DNA of 24,399 nucleotides from a virus. Below are positions 1-6,695 of the stretch, in pieces (the stretch's first letter is position 1; every line of letters starts with the position of its first letter). The position numbers were made by a program, and so were the translations under genes. Below the pieces are notes generated by a model. The model saw only the letters and a list, made by a program, of their open reading frames with translations, searched no databases and was not told the origin of the DNA. The stretch spans positions 1-24,399 of IMG/VR virus record IMGVR_UViG_3300006751_000130; one strand, given 5' to 3'.

Positions 1-1731
1 AAACCGATGACCTTGAAAGATGCCCAAGCCCATGCTGCGGAAGCCCTCACGGTTGCGACAATGCGGTCAAGCGATTGGGCTGGTGAATCATACAGCCCAA
101 AGACTTGGAAACCCGCAGCCAAAGAGCCTGTCGGTGGAAATGTCATCGGGCACACGCCAGTCAGAGGTAAAGCGATCTATGCTTCGCATGGCGGCAGTGT
201 AAAAAAGGATCACCAGAACTTTAGCGCAGCCGAACACCTAGCCGCGTCAGAGGTACACCGCGCCTTGGCTTCCCAGTATGATGCTGCTGGGCATCAGGCA
301 ATGAACCTTGGGCAGGACAGCAACATCAATGTGGCTCACGACCACTTCCATGCCAGTGACTACCACACGCAGCAGTCGGAGAGTCACGAACATCTGCACC
401 ATGTAAAGGCGAGAACCCGCCTTCCAGCACACCTTCAACCCAGTATGCGCTCGCCCCACAGTGATAAAGAACTTCGGGATCACGCCGTCAAGATGCAAAC
501 AAAGCGTCTTAGGGCTAACGACAATACAGCAAAATCATTACTCAGCGGCAGCTACGCGCCACATGTTATTGAACACTACAACCTAAACAAACAGGGATTC
601 GACGCCGTGAAGAAGTCAGTAGACGACACTCCCGATCTGGTGAAGGGAGGCAAGGAAGGTTCCAGAGGCGGGCATGTCATCGGTCACACTGGAAGTGGAA
701 AGCCGATCTACGCTTCTCATGCTGGCAACTTCAAGGGGCATACAAAGGGTTGGAGCAGCGAAGATCACGACGACGCGGTGGATGCCCATGCGAAGCAGGC
801 GACCAAGCACTTCATGGCCCGATCAGCGTCTATGAGAGCAGCGGCAACCTCGGACAAAGCGGCTGAAAAGGCATACGACAGAGCCGACGCAGCCCCCGAC
901 CGAAACTCGCGGGACGCATTCCAGCGAGAAGCGGATAAGCATGAAGCGGCTGAGGAGAAGCATCTGGCGACGGGTCAAGACCACCAGAGGGCGCTGGATT
1001 ACCACCACGATGCGATGAATGTCCATGACCAACATGCGGGTGCAGCCTTGCGAGCGGAAGATGCGAAGGCAGGGATCAATCGCTTGACGCATTATGGTTC
1101 TGCCATGAAGCAGCAGTTCTACCAGCCACCAGAGCAGCCGAAGTCTTCAGCGGCAGACGCAGCTCACGGAGCAACCTACACATCGGAGCATGTCAAGAAG
1201 TCAGTCACTGACAATCCCGATCTGGTGAAGGGAGACAAGGAAGGTTCCAGAGGTGGGCATGTCATCGGACACACTGGAAGCGGTCACGCGATCTATGCGC
1301 CGAAGACCCCACACCCATCTACCCACGGTATGCACCGACGCTATGAGCACGAAGATCATGGAGCGAAATCCGCTTCGCAGAACAGTGACACGAAAGAGAA
1401 GCATTGGAAACCGAGCGATCACCTACACGCAGCACAGGCGCACAGTTCTGTCGCCCATCAGCACGACGAAAAGGCGTGGAGTCTTCCACGCGGAAGCAAA
1501 GAACGCGATCACCACCACGCGATGGCTAACTCGCATTTCGGTGCCAAAGACTTCCACGGTCGGGTCGCGGCTGGGCAGAAGCGAAACATGGCCTTGAAGT
1601 ACGCGAAGAAGTCAGCGACTGACAATCCCGATCTGGTGAAGGGTGGTGAAGGCTCCAGTGGGAAATCATTACTCAGCGGCAGCTACGCGCCACATGTTAT
1701 TGGACACTACAACCTAAACAAACAGGGATAA
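1..1731 (+). CDS. His-rich modular repeat protein, probably 5'-truncated by the window edge
   Basis: The frame is open from base 1. The first ATG is at 7 but only six bases precede it, so the true start may lie upstream. The product has no Cys and is very rich in His, Ala, Asp and Lys. Three copies of a module GG(N/H)VIGHTxxxxxIYA lie near residues 43-59, 221-239 and 417-434. Two of them, and a third site near the C terminus, are preceded by a KKS-x-x-D-(N/T)-PDLVKG linker. A second module, KSLLSGSYAPHVI(E/G)HY, occurs twice and ends the protein. Between the modules are long charged, probably helical His/Ala-rich stretches. Similar GHVIGHT...IYAS modules occur, to my recollection, in uncharacterised phage proteins near head genes. 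Function is unknown; a virion or head-associated protein is inferred from the position upstream of portal. Confidence 0.75.
   Translation, partial: KPMTLKDAQAHAAEALTVATMRSSDWAGESYSPKTWKPAAKEPVGGNVIGHTPVRGKAIYASHGGSVKKDHQNFSAAEHLAASEVHRALASQYDAAGHQAMNLGQDSNINVAHDHFHASDYHTQQSESHEHLHHVKARTRLPAHLQPSMRSPHSDKELRDHAVKMQTKRLRANDNTAKSLLSGSYAPHVIEHYNLNKQGFDAVKKSVDDTPDLVKGGKEGSRGGHVIGHTGSGKPIYASHAGNFKGHTKGWSSEDHDDAVDAHAKQATKHFMARSASMRAAATSDKAAEKAYDRADAAPDRNSRDAFQREADKHEAAEEKHLATGQDHQRALDYHHDAMNVHDQHAGAALRAEDAKAGINRLTHYGSAMKQQFYQPPEQPKSSAADAAHGATYTSEHVKKSVTDNPDLVKGDKEGSRGGHVIGHTGSGHAIYAPKTPHPSTHGMHRRYEHEDHGAKSASQNSDTKEKHWKPSDHLHAAQAHSSVAHQHDEKAWSLPRGSKERDHHHAMANSHFGAKDFHGRVAAGQKRNMALKYAKKSATDNPDLVKGGEGSSGKSLLSGSYAPHVIGHYNLNKQG
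532..598 (+). repeat. 67-bp direct repeat, copy 1
   Basis: This segment encodes the KSLLSGSYAPHVIEHY module and is repeated at 1663-1729 with a single mismatch (A at 572, G at 1703). Near identity over 67 bases, including third codon positions, suggests a recent duplication or ongoing gene conversion. Confidence 0.93.
611..713 (+). repeat. 103-bp diverged direct repeat, copy A
   Basis: This aligns without gaps to 1196-1298 with roughly 14 differences, and encodes the KKS...PDLVKGG linker plus the GGHVIGHT module. A third partial copy begins at 1607. Copy A lacks the CTGACAAT octamer that both later copies carry (GACGACACT here against CACTGACAAT). Confidence 0.85.
1196..1298 (+). repeat. 103-bp diverged direct repeat, copy B
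   Basis: Partner of 611-713. It carries the octamer CTGACAAT at 1208-1215. The start of the module recurs a third time at about 1607-1660, with the octamer at 1619-1626. Confidence 0.85.
1663..1729 (+). repeat. 67-bp direct repeat, copy 2
   Basis: Second copy of 532-598. It forms the 3' end of the first gene; its last bases (ACAGGGAT) also lie where the ribosome-binding site of the next gene (ATG 1735) is expected. Confidence 0.93.
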
Positions 1732-1734
1732 GAT

Positions 1735-2463
1735 ATGTCAAAGTTTATAGAAGGGGGCTACGCTCCCCACATCGAAAGTCACTACGGAGAGTCCCTCGCT
1801 AAGTCAGGTGGCCCCTACATCGGAAAACGCGGTGGTAAATGGGCAGACCCACAGCACACTATCCCTTGGGACGAGAAAAAACACGCTGGCAAGCCTGCAC
1901 CACAGGCTAAGAAACATGACGAACATGGTGCAAGGGAACTTACTTTGCACATCGACAACACTGAGCATTTGGCTAACGAAAGCACTTCTAGTCAGAACGA
2001 AACTCAGCGTGGCTCGATCCACAAGAACCTAGCAAAGAAGATTGCTGCTGGGACATACGATCATGCTCAAGCGGGAAAACTGTTTCAGCACCAAGTTGAC
2101 AATGCCTCTAAACATTACAGCAAAGAGTACGGTGCCCCTGCGGGTGGAGGCCACCACTTCGATGCTGCCACGCGCCGCGCAGTTGCCCGTGACATGGCTG
2201 ACAACTTCCACGACGAAGTCAAAGACGGTTACCATGATCACCATGTCTCATCTGGCGTTCACGCGAAACGGGCAAAAGCAGGCGGCGGCATTGCAGCAAT
2301 GGCAGAACGCCACAGCGCGAAGGCCCTGCATGATCGTCTTTCAGGAAAGGGGCGGCCAGTTGGCGGCATGGCGAGCGTAGCCAGCGCAACCAAAACCGCA
2401 GTCAAGAAGTCGCTAATCGAAGGCTACGCACCACGGGTCAACAGCATATATAAGATCGACTAG
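1735..2463 (+). CDS. His-rich phage protein with YAPH modules at both ends
   Basis: 242 residues with no Cys. It starts at ATG 1735, with AGGGAT just upstream and 3 bases after the previous stop. The N terminus SKFIEGGYAPHIESHY and the C terminus KKSLIEGYAPRVNSIY are versions of the module found twice in the preceding gene, so the two genes probably share a partner or processing signal. A GGPYIGKRGGKWADPQHTIPW segment follows at about residues 25-46, a type of tag I associate with uncharacterised phage proteins. The central part (about 68-165; HIDNTEHL..., KNLAKKIAAGTYDHAQAGKL) resembles a helical domain common in hypothetical phage proteins, but I cannot name the family. Probably a virion-associated protein made with the portal operon. 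Confidence 0.8.
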   Translation: MSKFIEGGYAPHIESHYGESLAKSGGPYIGKRGGKWADPQHTIPWDEKKHAGKPAPQAKKHDEHGARELTLHIDNTEHLANESTSSQNETQRGSIHKNLAKKIAAGTYDHAQAGKLFQHQVDNASKHYSKEYGAPAGGGHHFDAATRRAVARDMADNFHDEVKDGYHDHHVSSGVHAKRAKAGGGIAAMAERHSAKALHDRLSGKGRPVGGMASVASATKTAVKKSLIEGYAPRVNSIYKID

Positions 2464-2486
2464 ACTAAAATCGTAAGGAGGCGGCA

Positions 2487-2753
2487 ATGGATAGGGCAGA
2501 TTTATTAGCATTAGTGAATGGGAAAGACCCAGCGACACGCGGAGCTACAAAGTTTCAGCAGGGCAGTGTCAGTATGGTTGATCGTGGCCCTTACGAGCCA
2601 CAGGCTATACCCACGCCTGCGTTAGGAATGGATAGACCACCAGAGGAGGCTGTGACACAGGCTCCGAAGGCGGTAGAAGTTGAACTACCACGATTCGCGA
2701 ATGGACGGCTTATGCACCCAGATTCTAATCTAGTGAATCTGAGTAAGGAGTAG
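2487..2753 (+). CDS. small hypothetical protein upstream of portal
   Basis: 88 residues, Pro-rich and probably largely unstructured. A strong Shine-Dalgarno (TAAGGAGG, about 2474-2481) precedes ATG 2487 at good spacing, so it is very likely translated. The stop is 3 bases from the GTG of the portal gene, which suggests translational coupling. I see no recognisable domain. Confidence 0.78.
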   Translation: MDRADLLALVNGKDPATRGATKFQQGSVSMVDRGPYEPQAIPTPALGMDRPPEEAVTQAPKAVEVELPRFANGRLMHPDSNLVNLSKE

Positions 2754-2756
2754 CTG

Positions 2757-4535
2757 GTGGGATTTCGTGACGACATCAAACAGGTCGTAGGAGCGGGGCA
2801 ACGAGCAGCGTCTGAGGCTGTACGCACTGCTGCGTCAAGCGTCGATGCTTGGGCGACTGAACGCGCTGACAATCGTAGGATGTCTGACATTGATGAGCGT
2901 CTGTACAAGGCGGCAATGAAGGACAAAGGCGCTGTTGAGCGTGAAGACCATTCACCTGAAGGTGAGCCTAAAGCCATTGCGTTTGACCCTTTCGACATTG
3001 TCAGCCTCATGGGCTACCGCGAGAAACCCAGCGAGCTAACATTCACAGCTATCGCAGGTATCGCAAATGGCGTACCTGTGATCACCGATATCTGCAAGGT
3101 GCGGGCAACGCAGGTTCAGACTTTCTGCCAGCGCCCTGAAGACCGACATGCTCCCGGATTTAGAGTTCGGCTAAAAGATCGCAAAGCAGAGGTCACGCCA
3201 GAGGTCGAAGAGCGCTGCCATGAGTTAGAAAAAGTCTTATTGCACTGTGGCTACATAGACGACAACGCTCCACATGATGCTATGTCTTTACGAGACTTTG
3301 CTGGCATGTTCATCAAGGACAGCCTGACCTACGATCAAGCTACCTTTGAGGTCGTACCAGATCGCAAGGGCGATCCAAGCTACTTTACAATAGTTGACCC
3401 AGCTACAATAAGGCTACTTGATCCAGTTTCCTACGAAACGCTGGACGATCCCTTCGCCGTTCAAGTTATGCAAGGCATGATAGTCACAGACTTCACAGGT
3501 CATGAACTAGCCTTCTGCGTCAGAAACCCTCGGAGCGGCATCAAGACTTATGGTTATGGGCAATCTGAAATCGAGACGCTTGTCAGGGAGATCACAGGAT
3601 TTTTGTGGGGTATCGAGTACAACAGGCGCTTTTTCAGTCAAGGCTCAGCGACCAAGGGGATCTTGAACCTGAAGGGCACCATCCCCGATAAGCACATGGC
3701 GGCGTTTCGTCGTCAGTGGTACGCGCAGGTCGCTGGCGTCAGCAACAGTTGGCGAACGCCTATAATGAATGCAGAAGATGTGCAGTGGATCTCAATGCAA
3801 ATGAACTCACGCGACATGGAAATGAGCGCTTGGATGGACTTCCTGATAAAGGTCGTTTGCGCCAGATTCCTTATTGCGCCTGAAGAGGTCAACTTCAGCT
3901 ATGGTAATACAGGGCAGTCTTCAGCTATGGGGAATGTCAGCACAGAAGAGAAACTGCAAGCCTCCAAAGACTTAGGACTTAGGCCGCTTGTACAGTTTTT
4001 CTTTGACTCCCTGAACAAGCACTTTCTATCGCGAATCGATCCTCTATACGAAGCTGTACCCGTCAATCTTGACAGCCGAGGCTCAGACGGTGAGACAGAC
4101 CTTTTACAGAAGCAGCAAAAGCTATTCCTGACGGTCAACGAAGCCCGCGAGCAGGTGGGGCTGGAAGCCCTAGAGGAAAAACTAGGTGATGTCATCTTAG
4201 ATCCGACATGGCTGCAATGGGCACAGAGCCAAGACATGGGAGATGAAGATGACGACGGCTACGAAGGCGAGGAAGATGGCGAATATGACGCTGAAGGTGC
4301 TGATGATTCTGACGACTCTGACGACTCTGACGGTGGCGACGATTCTGACGACGGATCTCTCGGAGAAATAACTGGGCCAGATGGAAAAGTTTATGGATCT
4401 GAAGAGACTGAAGAAGAAGTGCCTGACAATGTTGCAAAGTCAGGTGCTGCTGGGATACAATCAAATCGAGTGTTAGGGCACTCTAACAACAAACTTGTTC
4501 GCTTCTACGAAGTGGATATTGACACAGGAGTATAA
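2757..4535 (+). CDS. phage portal protein
   Basis: 592 residues. It starts at GTG 2757 behind AAGGAG, which is inside the end of the previous gene. The portal forms the dodecameric ring at the head vertex through which DNA is packaged and ejected. Family-like signatures are the YGYGQSEIE segment (about residues 265-273), followed by NRRFFSQGSATKGIL (about 290-304), the SYGNTGQSS loop (about 380-388), the N-L-D-S segment and the TVNEAREQVGL helix near 460-475. After the portal fold comes a long acidic tail (about 494-560) rich in Asp, Ser and Glu with DDSDDSDDSD repeats, then a short tail. The acidic extension is longer than in typical portals. Neighbours (MuF-like, protease, capsid) agree with the assignment. 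Confidence 0.92.
   Translation: MGFRDDIKQVVGAGQRAASEAVRTAASSVDAWATERADNRRMSDIDERLYKAAMKDKGAVEREDHSPEGEPKAIAFDPFDIVSLMGYREKPSELTFTAIAGIANGVPVITDICKVRATQVQTFCQRPEDRHAPGFRVRLKDRKAEVTPEVEERCHELEKVLLHCGYIDDNAPHDAMSLRDFAGMFIKDSLTYDQATFEVVPDRKGDPSYFTIVDPATIRLLDPVSYETLDDPFAVQVMQGMIVTDFTGHELAFCVRNPRSGIKTYGYGQSEIETLVREITGFLWGIEYNRRFFSQGSATKGILNLKGTIPDKHMAAFRRQWYAQVAGVSNSWRTPIMNAEDVQWISMQMNSRDMEMSAWMDFLIKVVCARFLIAPEEVNFSYGNTGQSSAMGNVSTEEKLQASKDLGLRPLVQFFFDSLNKHFLSRIDPLYEAVPVNLDSRGSDGETDLLQKQQKLFLTVNEAREQVGLEALEEKLGDVILDPTWLQWAQSQDMGDEDDDGYEGEEDGEYDAEGADDSDDSDDSDGGDDSDDGSLGEITGPDGKVYGSEETEEEVPDNVAKSGAAGIQSNRVLGHSNNKLVRFYEVDIDTGV
4306..4353 (+). repeat. short imperfect tandem repeat encoding DDS units
   Basis: Reiterated GACGACTCT / GACGATTCT units lie inside the portal gene and encode an Asp-Ser repeat in the acidic tail. 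This is a typical length-variable low-complexity tract. Confidence 0.7.
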
Positions 4536-4536
4536 A

Positions 4537-5058
4537 ATGGGCGCACCTTCATTATTAGCAGAGCAGGCGAGTAGCGTTTTACCAATGCTAAACGCCTTCG
4601 CCAACTGGTTTCGTTCACACGCTGACGGTGTCGCCACCGCTGACAATGGCAGCGCCATTTTAGCTAGTGTCTGCACTCTCACCATCGACAACACGGGAGG
4701 TTTCGTTACAGGCGGCGGCGGGTTCGAGCAAGTAAGCGCGGCGTCAGCTACGGCTTTAGCTGATACCATCACCTTCACAGCAACAAGCGGTTTGAACGCT
4801 ATTGCTGCTGTTGTGGTAGACATCAGCGGCGCACCTGCTCTAAAGGCTGTTTGGGGATCAGAAGCCGCCACGGGTTCCGAAGTAACACCTACTGACGCTG
4901 AGATTACAACAGCTCTCGGTGATAACCTCTGGTGTCGCGTAGCAGATGTCAATGTCGAGATTACAGGTGCTACTACTGGTACTTTCACTGTTGACAATAC
5001 TGCCCGCAACTCGGTATTACTGTACCAAGGCGTATTGACGACATCTGACGCCATCTAA
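4537..5058 (+). CDS. hypothetical beta-rich virion-type protein
   Basis: 173 residues from ATG 4537, with CAGGAG at about 4525-4530 upstream. An in-frame ATG at 4495 also exists but lies inside the portal gene without a good ribosome site, so I chose 4537. The first ~30 residues are hydrophobic/amphipathic (SLLAEQASSVLPMLNAFANW); the rest is Ala, Thr, Val and Gly rich and looks beta-stranded, as in small decoration or virion proteins. The TAA stop shares its last A with the next ATG (TAATG). No family recognised. Confidence 0.75.
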   Translation: MGAPSLLAEQASSVLPMLNAFANWFRSHADGVATADNGSAILASVCTLTIDNTGGFVTGGGGFEQVSAASATALADTITFTATSGLNAIAAVVVDISGAPALKAVWGSEAATGSEVTPTDAEITTALGDNLWCRVADVNVEITGATTGTFTVDNTARNSVLLYQGVLTTSDAI

Positions 5059-5369
5059 TGGCGTTAGGATTGTCAGCACCTGACGGTGAGATCGCGGGAA
5101 ATCCAGAGGAGGTTTTACGCGCACTCATCGCCGTCGCCGTCGCAGATGGTGCTGACAGAGATCAGTGGATTGACCGTTTAGTCAAAGCGACAGGCGCTAC
5201 GAAGCGTTCGGTGGCTGTGAACGGTCAACCACGGTTCAAGGTACTACATGAAGCATTAGCGGAATACTTGAACATATATGACAAGGCCACAACATCCATG
5301 AACGGGGAGATCGAAAGGATACTAGCTGACGCAGTTAGTAAAGCCTCAGCGACTCACCTGCTAGGGTGA
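5058..5369 (+). CDS. small hypothetical protein
   Basis: 103 residues. The start overlaps the previous stop by one base (TAATG), typical of translational coupling. It is mostly helical by eye (EEVLRALIAVAVADGADRD, then a Lys/Arg-containing middle and a helical C terminus). Residues 3-6 (LGLS) are encoded by ATTGTCAG at 5069-5076, the repeated octamer of this window. Function not recognised. Confidence 0.75.
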   Translation: MALGLSAPDGEIAGNPEEVLRALIAVAVADGADRDQWIDRLVKATGATKRSVAVNGQPRFKVLHEALAEYLNIYDKATTSMNGEIERILADAVSKASATHLLG

Positions 5370-5373
5370 ACTA

Positions 5374-5667
5374 GTGGATATTCAGCAGACAATAGTTAGT
5401 GGAGTGGAGAGGATGGGAGTTGTAGACATCAGCGTAATCGGGGGGGTAGTCGCGTTACTACTAACGGTTGTCGGTTATTTTTTGAAAGGTGTGATAGGCG
5501 ACCTTCACGAAATGCGTGATGATCTAGCCGATGTTGATAAGCGTCTAGCACTTATGGAGCGAAACGCCGATACTTTAGACGCACTAGGTAAAGACATGGC
5601 AAAAGTACGCGAAGATATGGTGTGGGTGCGTGAACGGATACGCCACCTACAGCCTCCGACTCAGTAA
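5374..5667 (+). CDS. single-pass membrane protein with coiled coil (holin-like or membrane anchor)
   Basis: 97 residues from GTG 5374. One strongly hydrophobic segment (about residues 21-42, VIGGVVALLLTVVGYFLKG) is followed by a heptad-like charged helix (HEMRDDLADVDKRLALMERN...). The topology is that of small phage membrane proteins, including some holin-like or spanin-like proteins, but nothing proves lysis function. An alternative start is ATG 5413, which has GGAGTGGAGAGG immediately upstream and would keep the membrane segment. The position inside a head operon is unusual for a lysis gene, so a role in DNA entry or membrane association is equally possible. Confidence 0.72.
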   Translation: MDIQQTIVSGVERMGVVDISVIGGVVALLLTVVGYFLKGVIGDLHEMRDDLADVDKRLALMERNADTLDALGKDMAKVREDMVWVRERIRHLQPPTQ

Positions 5668-5673
5668 CTAGCG

Positions 5674-6693
5674 ATGTCTCTGCTTTTCGACCCATCAGTG
5701 ATACGGGAGATCGTCAAGGTGATCGAAGAGCATCATACCGCCGTTGCGGCGGCTCTTTACGGGGAAAGCTCAGTAACGCCCGAAGCGTGGAAAATGGCGA
5801 TAGGCTTGGATCTTGTCGATCCCACAAATCCAGCAGTCAGGGTGTCAGAGCAGCTACATCATTTTGGCGCTTTCATGGCTCATCTCGACCATGCGAGCCA
5901 GTATACACGCTACGGTACAACCATTGACGACTTCATGGCCGAGATCAAACGAAACCCAGTGCCACGGACTGAAGTAGAGGTTTTAGCCTCTGAAGCAGCC
6001 AACCAGCGGGCAGCACAGTACATCGTTGGCTTAGGCAACAAGGTAGGTGCAAAGATAGGTAGTAGACTGATCGAAGCCGACAAAGAGCTAGATCACCGCC
6101 TGCGCTCAGCCATCAAAGATGTCGTTTCAGCTAGGTTTGGTGACGAACAAGCAGCTAAGCGTATGCGCGAACGCGGGATCAAGGCTGGTAAGGAAGAGAC
6201 TTTTTTCGACGACTCATTCAGAAGCACGACGAAAAGGGTTGCCAGCGACATCGGACATGCGACTAACGACTGGGGTAGAGACTTGAAACGCATCGCACAG
6301 ACCGAGACTCAGCGAGCGCTGAATGACGGTCTGAAAGCATCTTGGGATGAGCAAGAGAAGGAGAAGGCTAAAGCGGATAAGCGGCCTCTCGACAAGATTA
6401 TAGCCTTCAAGTTGCCTCGCCCCGACGCTTGTAAGCATTGTCTAAGGTTACATTCTGACAATGCAGGTAATCCAAAACTGTACTATCTTGATGATATGGA
6501 AAGCAATGGGAACAATATAGGGAGACGAGCAGCAGAGTGGAAGGCCACTATAGACCCCGTCCACCCGTTCTGCGCTTGCCAGCTAGTTCGACTACCGAAG
6601 TTTATCGAGCTACCTAAAGAGTGGCGTAGTGGATTGTCAGCACCAGCGGTTGTTGGTGAAGGTGGCAACCTCATAGACGACGCTGGAGAATAG
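5674..6693 (+). CDS. MuF-like minor head / head morphogenesis protein
   Basis: 339 residues from ATG 5674. MuF/SPP1 gp7-type proteins bind the portal, are present in few copies per head and are often linked to cargo delivered with DNA. The family signature is visible: RIAQTETQRALNDG (about residues 206-219) followed by the metal-binding-type Cys pairs DACKHC (C253, C256) and HPFCAC (H297, C300, C302). The N-terminal ~200 residues are helical. It lies three genes downstream of portal, as expected. The gene ends 2 bases before the next ATG. ATTGTCAG occurs at 6633-6640 near its 3' end. Confidence 0.87.
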   Translation: MSLLFDPSVIREIVKVIEEHHTAVAAALYGESSVTPEAWKMAIGLDLVDPTNPAVRVSEQLHHFGAFMAHLDHASQYTRYGTTIDDFMAEIKRNPVPRTEVEVLASEAANQRAAQYIVGLGNKVGAKIGSRLIEADKELDHRLRSAIKDVVSARFGDEQAAKRMRERGIKAGKEETFFDDSFRSTTKRVASDIGHATNDWGRDLKRIAQTETQRALNDGLKASWDEQEKEKAKADKRPLDKIIAFKLPRPDACKHCLRLHSDNAGNPKLYYLDDMESNGNNIGRRAAEWKATIDPVHPFCACQLVRLPKFIELPKEWRSGLSAPAVVGEGGNLIDDAGE

Positions 6694-6695
6694 TA

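Noticed and set aside
247-498. Minus-strand open frames opposite the first gene, and others opposite the giant and capsid genes
   Set aside because: They have no ribosome sites, no plausible protein character and lie opposite well-supported genes; they are by-products of codon bias.
4495-4536. ATG 4495 as the start of the gene ending at 5058
   Set aside because: It overlaps the portal gene by 41 bases and lacks a ribosome site, whereas ATG 4537 has CAGGAG.
5374-5667. Confident holin call
   Set aside because: One membrane segment and a coiled coil are not specific, and no endolysin lies next to it.
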